64,000 bases of DNA from Dillenia suffruticosa (lineage: Eukaryota; Streptophyta; Magnoliopsida; Dilleniales; Dilleniaceae), in contig JAVTVX010000002.1 in NCBI GenBank assembly GCA_033439265.1, forward strand, positions 15,961,674 to 16,025,673, written 5' to 3'. The notes beneath the pieces are model-generated. The model was given only the letters and a program-made list of their open reading frames with translations. It had not been told where the DNA came from and searched no databases. The first letter of the stretch is position 1. The number at the start of each line of letters is the position of its first letter. Both the position numbers and the translations under genes were made by a program. This document shows positions 1 to 10,173 of this stretch, piece after piece.

Positions 1-853
1 CTGAACAGTTTGGCCAATTTGCCAGAATCTATTGGGAATTTAACCCGATTGAAGAGATTGATTTTGGAAACAAATGAGCTTGAAGAAGTTCCTTACACTA
101 TTGGATCTTGCTCCTCTCTTGTGGAACTGAGATTAGACTTTAATCAGCTAAGAGCACTTCCTGAGGCTGTTGGGAAGCTGGAGTTCCTAGAGATTCTCAC
201 GTTGCACTACAATAGGGTCAAATCACTACCAACGACGATGGGTAATCTATCCCATTTAAAAGAACTTGATGTTAGCTTCAATGAGCTCGAGTCGATACCA
301 GAATGCTTGTGTTTTGCTGCCAGTCTTGAGAAGCTAAATGTTGGAAAGAACTTTGCAGACCTCAGATGGCTGCCAAGATCAATTGGGAATCTGGAAAACC
401 TTGAAGAGTTGGATATAAGTGATTGCCAAATTAGTGTTTTGCCTGAATCATTCAGGTTTTTGGCAAAATTAAGAGTTTTTTGTGCTGATGAGACTCCTTT
501 AGAAATGCCACCAAGACAAGTTGCCAAGCTGGGGGCTCAGGTAATTCTTGTGACTCCACTTGGTTAAGGATCTGACTTGTTTCAAGTGCATTTGCTAGTT
601 GTGTAGTATATATCCAAGACTCATTTGAAGACATAACTCTCATGTGGAACCTTTTTTTTTTTTTTCTTTTTCTCGCTTGCAGGCTGTAGTTCAATACATG
701 GACGGTCTCGTGGCTCAGCGCCGCAATGCAAAACCACAGTCCTCGAAGAGTAGAAAGAAGAAGATGGGGTTCTGGTTCTGGTTTTGCTCATTCTGTAAAG
801 CTCAAAAAAGCAGTGCAAGTGAAAAGAATCCTGCAGTTGCAGTCAAGACTTGA
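1..853 (+). CDS. PIRL: Plant intracellular Ras-group-related LRR protein (PIRL), 3' part
   Basis: This is the 3' end of a gene whose start lies left of the window; the reading frame is open from base 1. Exon a is 1-540 and exon b is 683-853, with a GT-AG intron at 541-682 in phase 0 and a TGA stop at 851-853. Exon a encodes about 180 residues of short leucine-rich repeats of the LPxxIGNLxxLxxLxLxxNxL type, roughly seven or eight units. Exon b encodes AVVQYMDGLVAQR followed by a basic, Trp/Phe/Cys-rich tail. The GAQAVVQYM junction and a short basic C-terminus are typical of plant PIRL proteins, which are cytosolic LRR proteins related to animal SHOC2/Ras-binding LRRs. An in-frame continuation past the donor reads VILVTPLG and stops, so unspliced RNA would give a slightly shorter protein. 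The member number within the family cannot be assigned. Confidence 0.88.
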
Positions 854-1819
854 TTTTTCTCATGGATCATCACTCGGTTTGAAATCAATGACATTAAAAA
901 AAATAAAAAATATAAATTATGCTATATTTTCTCTGGGTTTGAATTGTTGTACAGACTTGTCAAAGTGTTGTTGCACGGAACTTCCAGTTGAGCCTGTTTG
1001 CTGCCAAACAATACAAGAAAAAAGGCATCAAATCTCTGTTTTAGTCTTTAAAGCCTGCATCATTTTTGGGTGCCATCACTGCTTCTGTAATCTGAAACCT
1101 ACATTGATTTAGTCATTTTGTTAATATCAACGTACTTGCATGGCCTATTTCAATTCCAATTTTTGATTCTTTCCATAACAAATTCCGGAGATTCCATTAA
1201 TGTTTGAGAGGAAAAGGTGAAGATCATGACATCATCAGATTGGGTGAGTTAATAAAAGTCACCATTTGCATAGATGGTATACAACACAGGGTGGCATCTT
1301 TTGCAACAAATTAAAATGATAATTTTTTTTCCAGGGATATGTAAAGTCTTCCCAAAAAATATATTATTTTTGTTTTTATTATTTTTTTACTGTGTAGGTT
1401 ACATAATTCTTTTAATATTTAATTGATCTGATTAAATGACATTATTTATGTCTTTTTAGGATACATATATAATAAGAAAATCGTGTCAGCTATTAGATGA
1501 TTATAACAACATAACACACAAATTTACACAGTAATGGAAATGGCTTACTGTTTATAGGATAGTTAGTCGAGTGGATAGGTTATTTGGTCCTTTAACTAAG
1601 ATAATGAGTTTCACTCACAATTTGATTATAAAATAATTATTTTGGAAAGATCCCCATCTTTCGAAAGGATACCTAAGACGGATCAGTCCAAAGACAAAAT
1701 CTCATACACAAGAGCGTCAAGAAGTGTCTCGCTGACCCAAAAAACCTTACCAAGTGTGGAATACCCTCCAAGAAAAGCCATACAACTTAATAAACTTCTC
1801 TACTAAGAAAAACCTTAAT

Positions 1820-2032
1820 AGATTTCGGTAGTTGCGGCTCATCAACCTTTTAACCAAAGTTTTATGATTATGAGTATAACGATAAAGTGATATATTTTTT
1901 TAATTATAGATTTTGGATTTGAGATATAGGAATAGAGAAATAAGATTTAAAAGAATTAATTCTTAATAGATTTTACAGTACTCGAATCGAATTAATCAGA
2001 TAAAATCTAGATATCGATCGATAAAAAAAAAA
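1820..2032 (+). repeat. SINE-like remnant (3' part)
   Basis: The segment ends in ACTCGAATCGAATTAATCAG, then an imperfect GATAAAAT...GATCGATAAAA stretch and a poly-A run. The same arrangement occurs at 3240-3335 and 13990-14080. No convincing A box is preserved here, so it is a degenerate copy. Another tRNA-like A box (TTAGTCGAGTGGATAGG) lies upstream near 1561 and may belong to a separate copy. Confidence 0.4.
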
Positions 2033-2431
2033 AATCAAATCAACCTTCTTAGGATTGAACCTAGGGACTCTTGGCACGATTTTAAACTCCAAACTAAAGT
2101 GCAATGAGGTCTTGTTTTAGAGCTTAAAAATATTTTATGTTCATGACCCATATGTTTATGACGCATAACCAAATATGAGAGAGAGAGATTGTGGATATGC
2201 CTAACACTGGTCAAATGCATGAAGCATTAGAATTTTCTAAATTGTGAAAACCAAAATTCTAACTGTTTTGGTCAGATCCACCATCATCGAACTTTCGGGA
2301 TTCCCCAAACTTCCTTTTCTTTATTTTATAATATTTGGATAAGATCAATGATGAATATGTATGTTTCCACAAATGAAAAAGGGAAAAAATACAAACCCCA
2401 GATGACTGTCTCACCAAAAATTATAGTATTT

Positions 2432-2633
2432 ATCAGCATTTTATAACTCAATTGGTTTGAGAATTATTATCCATTAATCATGATCGGGAGTTTGATTTTC
2501 ATGAAAATAGAAAAATCAGCGCTGAGAGATATATCCCCTCAATTGAGTCCTGTACGCGGTCGACCCAGATTAATTAAGGCGAAACCCCATACACTGAGTT
2601 GGCGGCCTATCCCTCGTACCAAAAAAAAAAAAT
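2432..2633 (+). mobile_element. tRNA-derived SINE-like element with target-site duplication
   Basis: The element is about 200 bp. Near its 5' end is a pol III A-box-like motif (TAACTCAATTGGTTTGAG) and about 45 bp later a B-box-like motif (GGGAGTTTGATTTTC). It ends in a poly-A tail at 2620-2632. It is flanked by a 13-bp direct repeat with one mismatch, AATTATAGTATTT (2419-2431) and AATTATAGCATTT (2634-2646), as expected for LINE-mediated insertion. The body shares the GGCGAAACCCC...ACTGAGT...GTACC block with the copy at 57335-57555. Confidence 0.7.
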
Positions 2634-3157
2634 AATTATAGCATTTGGATCACTCAAGAGCCCATTTAAAAATAAATAAATAAATGTTTATAATAAAGGT
2701 TGCATAATACATTGATCATGAATTAAGGTTACATTAATTAACATTTGACTCGTGAACTTGTTTTTCCATAGAAAATGGCACATTAATCAACTGGGATTAA
2801 AAAAAAAATTAATTTTAAATAGTGTGAAACAGCGGATTCTAATCTATTGGCTGCACTTTAGTTCTTTTATTGTCTGTCGGGTTAGCCCCATCCAATCCAG
2901 CTAAGCTTTGGATCGGGATGAAATGTTTTCTCTTTCATTTTTAGTGCCACCTAGAATTATTTATTTATTTATTATTATAATTATTTTTTTTTTGCAATGC
3001 ACATGAAGACTGTGGTACGTGGACAGCCTCAAAACTTTGATTTTTATTATTTTTTAAGAATTAAAGTTGTGTTATTTTTCAGAATTATTGGAGCATTGGG
3101 GTGAATGCAATAGAATTTCGTCGGTACTAACAATATTTGAAACTATTTATCAAATTT

Positions 3158-3335
3158 CTTTAAGTTTAATGGTCAAGATATTCTATCCATTAATCAAATA
3201 TTTCGAGTTTAAATTCAAGAAATGACAAAAAAAAATTTAAAAAAATCAACTCCGAAAAATAGATTTTATAATACTTGAACCGAATTAATCAGATAAAACC
3301 AAATACCGATAAGAAAAACCCAAAAAAATATTAGC
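3158..3335 (+). repeat. Degenerate SINE-like copy
   Basis: An A-box-like motif (AGTTTAATGGTCAAGATATT) is followed by a B-box-like TTTCGAGTTTAAATTC. The 3' half reads CTTGAACCGAATTAATCAG and ends in an A-rich tract, matching the family seen at 1820 and 13925. Many A insertions mark it as old. Confidence 0.45.
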
Positions 3336-4184
3336 AATCAAATAAATATTTCTTTTTTTCCAAATTTTGATTTTGTTTTGTTCGGCTAGTTTAGTGAAAA
3401 TCATAAATTTCGCTTTTCTTTTCAAACCAAAACTATATAATTTGTTTGTTAAATAAATGAGTTTAGCTTTAAAATAAGTTTAAAACTCACGAATTAAACT
3501 TTTATATGATATATATATATATATAATGATCCAATGTAGCAGTTAAATGGTTTAAATTACTTGTATCATATTTAATCAATTAAATTAAGTTACTAAATAA
3601 GTATTACGCTCTTATAATATATTGAGAAAATTAAATAGAAAATACGATAGAAAAGAAAATAATGTGAAAATCCGATTCAGACTATATTATGTAAAAATAA
3701 ATAAATAAATAAACAAGTAGGGAAAAAGAAACCTTATAAACTTTCTCTTAGTTATCCAATTTCTTATAAAACAAATACATTATTAACTTTTTAGAATATG
3801 CCGAAGAGTTTTAATTTAAACTAATAAATAATTTGTCGACAAAAAATTAAAATAAAAACATAAATTAAATTCCTAAAGTTTTTTTTTTTCTTTTTTCTTT
3901 TGCCCTAGTTTCTCTTTTTTCTTCTTTTTTTTTCTTATGCTATTTTTCTAGTCACCCGCGGTAAGGCTGATTTTTTTTTTTTTTTTTCCTTAGAAAATTT
4001 AAGCAACAAAATGAGCCTTGGATTAGGTCTAGGAAGCACTAATGACAAAACACAATACCGAATAAATCAATAATGATAAAAAAAAATAAAATAAGGTTAT
4101 ATGTAGATTTATCTAATAAATAGGTCATTAATTTTTTATGTTATAAAATACTAAAAATAGAATGGAAAAAACAGACATCGGGGG

Positions 4185-4290
4185 CAATGACTATTAGCTC
4201 AACTGGTGCCATTTCCTCTCTCTTTATAAGTATGAAGTTCGAATTTTTTTATATAAAAATAATAAAAAAAAATAGAGGCACGAAGAGTTG
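4185..4290 (+). repeat. SINE-like 5' fragment
   Basis: A tRNA-like A box (TTAGCTCAACTGG) is followed at the expected distance by a B-box-like AAGTTCGAATTT and then an A/T-rich tract. Only the tRNA-related head is visible; the family body is missing. Confidence 0.45.
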
Positions 4291-4532
4291 GAAAAAAAAA
4301 AAAAGAAAAGAAAGAATGCAGTGATCCAAGTGAGACCCAGGCTCCAACCGTCCAGACCCACTTAGCCCAGGCTCACAGCCCAAGTAGGCCCATTACGAGT
4401 CACCACTCAACGAGGGTCTTGCAAACTCATTTGAAAACTTTAATAGAGCCATTGAAAACTTGACTAGAGACGTTGTAGAACTTGAGAAATTCTAACAAAA
4501 AAATTTCTACCGAGAAAAAAACAAAAAGGAAA

Positions 4533-4988
4533 ATGGAGAGTAAATTGAATTTGTATATTTGGGACATGGATGAAACCCTAATTCTTCTCAAATAATAATT
4601 AGATGGAACTTATGCTGAGGCTTTCAATGGTTTCAAGGACGTTCAAACGGGTGTGGAGATTGGGTGGTTGTGGGAGAATCACAGCCTTCAAATTTGTGAT
4701 GATCATTTCTTCTATGAACAGGTAATACCTTTTGCCCTAATTTTTTATTTTTTGGACAAAATTCTCGTCTGGGGTCATAGCAGATTGATATTTTTGTTTG
4801 TGATTTTTTCCTTGTTTTGGATTGAGAATTACAATAAGCCATTTCTTGATGCTTTGAGTGAATTTGATGATGGAAGGGATCTTTCTGATTATGATTTTAG
4901 TCAGGATGGAATTGGGGCTCCATATTGTGATGTTAATAAGTGGAAGTTGGCTTACAGGCATATGATCATAGCACATAGATACGGACAG
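4533..4988 (+). pseudogene. EYA: EYA (Eyes absent homolog) phosphatase, decayed 5' exons
   Basis: Exon 1 (4533-4721) begins with ATG and reads YIWDMDETLILLK, which holds the HAD catalytic DxDxT motif of EYA Tyr phosphatases. Two consecutive TAA stops follow at 4593-4598, where plant EYA proteins have SLLNGTYAEAF. The frame then resumes as DGTYAEAFNGFKDVQTGVEI and ends CDDHFFYEQ at a GT donor (4722). Exon 2 (4821-4988) reads IENYNKPFLDAL...DGRDLSDYDF...KLAYRH. The two bases before it are GG rather than AG, so the acceptor looks mutated. The next expected exons, encoding the YTDRWLSSARAFLEQC region, were not found downstream. This is an unprocessed pseudogene rather than a retrocopy, because the intron is retained. 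Confidence 0.85.
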
Positions 4989-7208
4989 GTTCTTAAAACT
5001 GAATCCCATTGAAAGTTAACATGCTTTTGTTCAGGATATGATCAATTTTATTGTGCTACGTTTTGGCAAATTTAGAAGTATTGTCAAATTGTTGTTTTGG
5101 ATTGCATTCTTCTTCAAAAATTTTAGGCAGTTGCATTGTTTCAACTTTTGAAGCATGGACACACAAGGATACTACAAGACAACATCTTTATAAAATTTCA
5201 CACAAAGTGTCCTATCCTATTCGAATAAAAAATAAGAAGCATCATATCCTATTTGTCCAAAGGGCATGTCCTACACATGCTCATTTGTAGAATTGTCCAT
5301 GCAACATAAGTCTAAACCGGGCTATATATATGTAATAATATGTTTATGATGATATTTTTATGGCCCTGTAACAACATTGTAACTTCTAGGCCAAGCTTGT
5401 CAACTGATATATGATTGATTGTTATTATCAATAAGAATGCGTTTTTATTAGGTATTTCCTAGTGGGGCATGCAGATTATGCAATGGTATCTTTTGCTTGC
5501 ATTATGTCTCTGTCTTTGGATAAGATTAACTAATAAAGGGGAGCCAATGGCATGACACTTCAATTTGATACATGATTGGAAATTACGAACTCAAAGGAGC
5601 TCAGGAGTCTAATAGCTTTAGATAAATCAGTCATGCCATATTAATTACTTAAGCAAGCCCCTGAATAATTTTGGATGCATCCAGGAGGATTAATCCACCA
5701 GTATTAGTTTCTAGTGATTTATTTTGAGATTGTGGCAACTAATTGCCTTCAACTTCTTTACCTGAAAATGAGATAGCTCTTTCTTCGACCTTCACAAAAT
5801 TTGTTGTAAACAAACTGTTCTTACTAGTTCGAAGATCATACAGAATTCTAGGACCTTTTGCTTTATATTCTAGTATAAATCTCAGGTTGAGGTGTGCAAT
5901 TCTCTGTTCTCCAATCGATCTGGCATTCATTTTGTTCAAATTCACTAATGTTAATGTGAATAATGTGTCATGAATAAGACCTTTCTTTGGCAGTATTTGG
6001 CTGAATAAATTGCCCACCAGAGATAATTTTATATTCTTAGGCTGCTGAACTGCATGTAGCAATCATATGATTATCTATTTTATTTTTAGTGCGTACGTGC
6101 AAGATACAGACACACACATAGATAAATATTATATTCATATACATAATAATTTGGGCTTTTCTAGAGGGAGTGTAATATGAATTCTTATAGTGTTGAGTGA
6201 CCCTTCTGCTATTATTTTGGTTTGAAAGTCTTCTTCTATGGGATAGTGGTGCCTTTCTGTATATCCCCATGCTCAATTAGATGGACTCTGCCTCCTTGAT
6301 TGTTCTATTATGTTTTTCCCACTTTTTTCCCTTGAAATAAAGTGTCTTATACTTCATATGGCTTCAATTATGCAAGTAGACAAGGCAATTTTCTTTCTGT
6401 ATGCTTTTTATTATTGTTGAACTTAACTCGCCCTTCTCCTCGCAGGGTCTGCTATTATTGTTTGATTATTATCCCATTTCTGAAATTTATCATTCCTAAT
6501 AGAAAAATTTGTAAACAGAATCAAGTTATTCTCCTATTTTCCTATTTTATATTCCTCACAAGTTGTAAGCATGCAAAGCAATAGTAACTATTTCCTAAAG
6601 CTAGTTGGTTTTTGGTGGAAGGAAAAATGGGTCAATGCTTAAATTTTTGGAAAGATGTGTGATGGGGAGAAAATCTTTATTGAACAATTGGCTTACTTCA
6701 CTAGCTTGAGTCTTCATGTTGTTCACTAAAAAGACCTCTGTGGAAGAGAGAGGGGGAAGGGGTTATGGTTTCTGAAAGGTTTTATTTGTTCCAGGATTGG
6801 GTTTTTATAACCATGTGGTTGACAGAATCTGTGGGAAGATGTCCTATTGTTTTAGGTGGTGCTCTTTCAAGGGAGAAATAATAGAAATAAAGGGTACTCT
6901 TTCTAGAATATTGGCTCCGGACTGTTGCCTTTCACTTGATGGCAGCATCTGGAAACCTCTTTGCTTGTGGGGACAGGAACAACAGCTGGTTGATATGTTC
7001 AGGTGTCTAAATCTCTTATGAATGAGAGCAAATCAGAAGCTGGTTGAGGACTTAATCACAACTGCATGTGAAGATGACTATGAAAAGAATAGATGTTGCG
7101 AACCAATAGAAGCACATAGTAGGGGACCTGTTGTTGAGATCTTCACCATGTACTGAGGTGGCAAAATATCATAACAATAATGAATGTTGAGTAGAAAAGA
7201 TTTAACTT
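4989..7208. other. Former EYA intron sequence or insertions, no gene recognised
   Basis: This stretch separates the 5' EYA exons from the duplicated 3' part. Six-frame reading gives only short, interrupted frames. I found no match to the missing middle EYA exons. It may hold intron sequence, deletions and unrecognised insertions. Confidence 0.5.
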
Positions 7209-8520
7209 GGAATCTGAGTATGTTTTGGTTGAGAATGAAAGATGCTTTCTACAGTATACATCAACACGATGGACACTTGAGACCTTGTTTAGGTTGCATT
7301 TGACTGTTTTAGTCTAAGAGGAAACATATGAAGGAGGGACTGAAACACTCACATAGTGCTTCATGCACGGAGGGAGATAATTTTTTACTTTTGGGACTAT
7401 GTGGACATCTCTCTGCCTTTAAAAATAAGTTGAGCATAAAGTTCTCAAGTAAGAGCTACTTATTCAACATTCAGCTGGGTGGAGGAAGTCAGGTGAATAT
7501 GTCGCAATACTGGTCTCGTCTAAAGAGATTACAAAAACATTCCTGTCTTTAGAAGAATGTCACCATAAATTGGATGAATGATGGAAGAAACACTAAACAT
7601 ATCCTGATTCATATATTACCAATTTATGCCCTCACAATATTGAGATCAGGTCTACCTATTTTGGAGAATGTAATAAAGGCATAAGGTGGAATAGAACCGG
7701 GACAACCTGTTAGGTTTCAATGGTAGTAATACATTATAAAGCAAATGACCTTTCATGTTCAGTGGGTTTCTTAGATCACATGGTGGTGGCAGATGCTTAG
7801 GATTTTTTTATACTCAACTAGTCCAGCTGTGCATTGCTTAGTCTGCAACGACTAATATTCTTGCTTGATCTTGGTCTGGGTTTAGGACATTGGTAATTCC
7901 AATGAAAGAAGTTAATGTCCAGATTCATGTCAAGAATTTCTTTTACAGATGGTCAATGTGACCTCACTAGCCATGATGAGTAGATTGTTAGAGAAACTGT
8001 TCTAGCTTTAAGCTCTATTGTTTTGTGTTGTTTAATTTTCTTTCTTCTTAATACTCTTTTCTTCTTATCTCTTGAGATGGTTTATCCTCTTAATATAATG
8101 TTCTTTTATCTTTTTCTAAAAACAAATTAAAAATATACCAATTTTACGCTATGATTTTAGCGTTTTTTGCAACTTATATCTGCACTTTAAAAAAAAAAAA
8201 AAAAAAAAAACTGGATGGGGTTAAGATATTTTCTTAGGTCCAGTGTACAGCATAGAAACTTCAGACATGGGTGCTACTGTACCCGTTCATGTTGTGCATT
8301 TGTTGCATTTTTCAGGTTATTAGTCTCGCCTAAGTTGATAATTGTCACTGCCTTTTGGTTGGTAGTCTACAGCTCATGGGAATCTGGGAAGCTTCGGTGC
8401 TTCACATGGATCAAGAAAATGTTACAGCATACCAAATGTCAGGTTTTGTGTAATTGGAGATGGGTGGGAAGAATGTGAAGCAGCACAGTACATGAGGTGG
8501 CCATCTATTAAGATGGATCT
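7209..8520. repeat. Tandem duplication, unit A
   Basis: The unit starts GGAATCTGAGTATGTTTTGG and ends ATTAAGATGGATCT. The next base begins a second copy with the same opening sequence. About 1.3 kb is shared, with only scattered substitutions and small indels, for example a long A run at 8188-8210 that is short in unit B. The unit carries one EYA 3' exon. Confidence 0.85.
8366..8520 (+). pseudogene. EYA: EYA 3' exon remnant, copy A
   Basis: After a TTGGTAG acceptor the frame reads VYSSWESGKLRCFTWIKK, the EYA segment that follows the core of the HAD fold. A one-base loss then shifts the frame. In the next frame the sequence continues PNVRFCVIGDGWEECEAAQ and RWPSIKMDL. The GDGWEE segment holds the acidic residues of HAD motif IV. 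The copy stops at the duplication junction, so the C-terminus is absent. Confidence 0.82.
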
Positions 8521-10067
8521 GGAATCTGAGTATGTTTTGGTTGAGAATGAAAGATGCTTTCTAAAGTATACATCAACATGATGGACACTTGAAACCTTGT
8601 TTAGGTTGCATTTGACTGTTTTAGTCTAAGAGGAAACATATGAGGAGGGACTGAAACACTCACATAGTGCTTCATACACGGAGGGAGATAATTTTTTACT
8701 TTTGGGACCATGTGGACATCTCTGTCTTTAAAAATAAGTCAAGCATAAAGTTCTCAAGTAAGAGCTACTTATTCAACATTCAGCTGGGTGGAGGAAGTCA
8801 GGTGAATATGTCGCAATACTGGTCTTGTCTAAAGAGATTACAAAAAAGAGCTTTGTTCCGAATTAACCTAAAAAACCAAAAAAATTTTTAAAACAACACC
8901 CTTCAAAAAATATTTCCAAATCTAACACACTCATGTCGTGATTTGAAGTCACGACATGAGACCGTGATGAACAGTACATGTGACTTCAAGTCACGACATA
9001 TGTGTGTTAGTTTTGGAAATATTTTTTGAAGGGTTTGATTTAAAATTTTTTTAAAAAAATAAGGTTATATCCGTACAAAACTCTACAAAAAAATTTGTGT
9101 CTTTAGAAGACAGTCACCATAAATTGGATGAATGATGGAAAAAACACTAAACATATCCTGATTCATATATTACCAATTTATGCCCTCACAATATTGAGAT
9201 CAGGGTCTACCTATTTTGGAGAATGTAATAAAGGCATAAGGTGGAATGGAACCGGGACAACCTGTTAGGTTTCAATAGTAGTAATACATTATAAAGCAAA
9301 TGACCTTTCATGTTCAGTGGGTTTCTTAAATCACATGGTGGTAGCAGATGCTTAGGATATTTTTATACTCAACTAGTCCAGCTGTGCATTGCTTAGTCTG
9401 CAACGACTAATATTCTTGCTTGATCTTTGTCTGGGTTTAGGAGATTGGTAATTCCAATGAAAGAAGTTAATGTCCAAATTCATGTCAAGAATTTCTTTTA
9501 CAGTTATGGTCAACGTGACCTCACTAGCCATGATGAGTTGATTGTTAGAGAAACTGTTCTAGCTTTAAGCTCTATTGTTTTGTGTTGTTTAATTTTCTTT
9601 CTTCTTAATACTCTTTTCTTCTTATCTCTTGAGATGGTTCGTGCTCTTAATATAATCTTCTTTTATCTTTTTCTAAAAACAAATAAAAAATATGCCAATT
9701 TTACACCTCTGATTTTAGCCTTTTTTGCAACTTATATCTGCACTTAAAAAACAAAACCTGGATGGGGTTAAGATAGTTTCTTAGGTCCAGTGTACAGCAT
9801 AGAAACTTCAGACATGGGTGCTACTGAACCCGTTCATGTTGTGCATTTGTTGCATTTGTCAGGTCATTAGTCTTGCCTAAGTAGATAATTGTAACTGCCT
9901 TTTGGTTGGTAGTCTACAGCTCATGGGAATCTGGAAAGCTTTGGTGCTTCACATGGATCAAGAAAATGTTGCAGCAGACCAAATGTCGGGTTTTGTGTAA
10001 TTGGAGATGGGTGGGAAGAATGTGAAGCAGCGCAGTCCATGAGGTGGCCATCTATTTAGATGGATCT
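8521..10067. repeat. Tandem duplication, unit B (with 238-bp insertion)
   Basis: This is the second copy of the 7209-8520 unit, directly adjacent to it. It is 1547 bp long because a 238-bp foldback element is inserted at 8847-9084; without it the unit is about the length of unit A. Its 3' boundary GATGGATCT runs into unduplicated EYA sequence, so unit B is attached to the original gene end. Confidence 0.85.
8847..9084. mobile_element. Foldback MITE-like element inside duplication unit B
   Basis: The ends are imperfect inverted repeats starting AGAGCTTTGTTCCG and, on the other strand, AGAGTTTTGTACGG. Further inverted complementarity inside pairs CCTTCAAAAAATATTTCC with its complement, followed by a TCGTGACTT-type palindromic core. 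A 7-bp ACAAAAA target-site duplication flanks it (8840-8846, 9085-9091). Unit A has a single uninterrupted ACAAAAA there, so the insertion is clean and later than the duplication. The superfamily is not certain; Mutator-like elements usually make a longer duplication. Confidence 0.78.
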
Positions 10068-10173
10068 GCAACCTGGTGGTACTCACAGATTTCCAAGTCT
10101 CACCTTAAGAACAATAGGGAACTATTTTGCTGTTATTTATGGATCTAGCGATGCTGAGAATGATGAAGAGTAA
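9913..10173 (+). pseudogene. EYA: EYA terminal exon remnant, copy B
   Basis: The exon repeats the copy A sequence (VYSSWESGKLWCFTWIKK) and carries the same one-base frameshift. It continues FCVIGDGWEECEAAQSMRW and gains a TAG in place of Lys (SI-stop-MDL). The remaining frame gives THRFPSLTLRTIGNYF and ends YGSSDAENDEE with TAA at 10171-10173, which is the EYA family C-terminus. This is the true end of the former gene. It cannot encode a functional phosphatase without repair of the frameshift and stop. Confidence 0.85.

Larger units (their letters stand above)
854..4532. other. A+T-rich spacer with SINE-like repeats
   Basis: I see no protein-coding gene in this stretch. It is strongly A+T rich with many homopolymer runs, for example T tracts near 3880-3990. 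At least four short segments carry tRNA-like A and B boxes or the shared 3' end of the SINE-like family listed separately. The remaining sequence is unassigned. Confidence 0.6.

Noticed and set aside
207..527. Minus-strand 106-codon frame
   Set aside because: It lies wholly within the PIRL LRR exon and is the reverse complement of repeat coding sequence.
1561..1640. Possible tRNA gene (TTAGTCGAGTGGATAGG)
   Set aside because: An A-box-like start is present but no complete cloverleaf or good B box follows, so it is more likely a SINE-like head.
9427..9747. 106-codon plus frame in duplication unit B
   Set aside because: The matching region of unit A is interrupted, and the frame shows no relation to EYA or other families.
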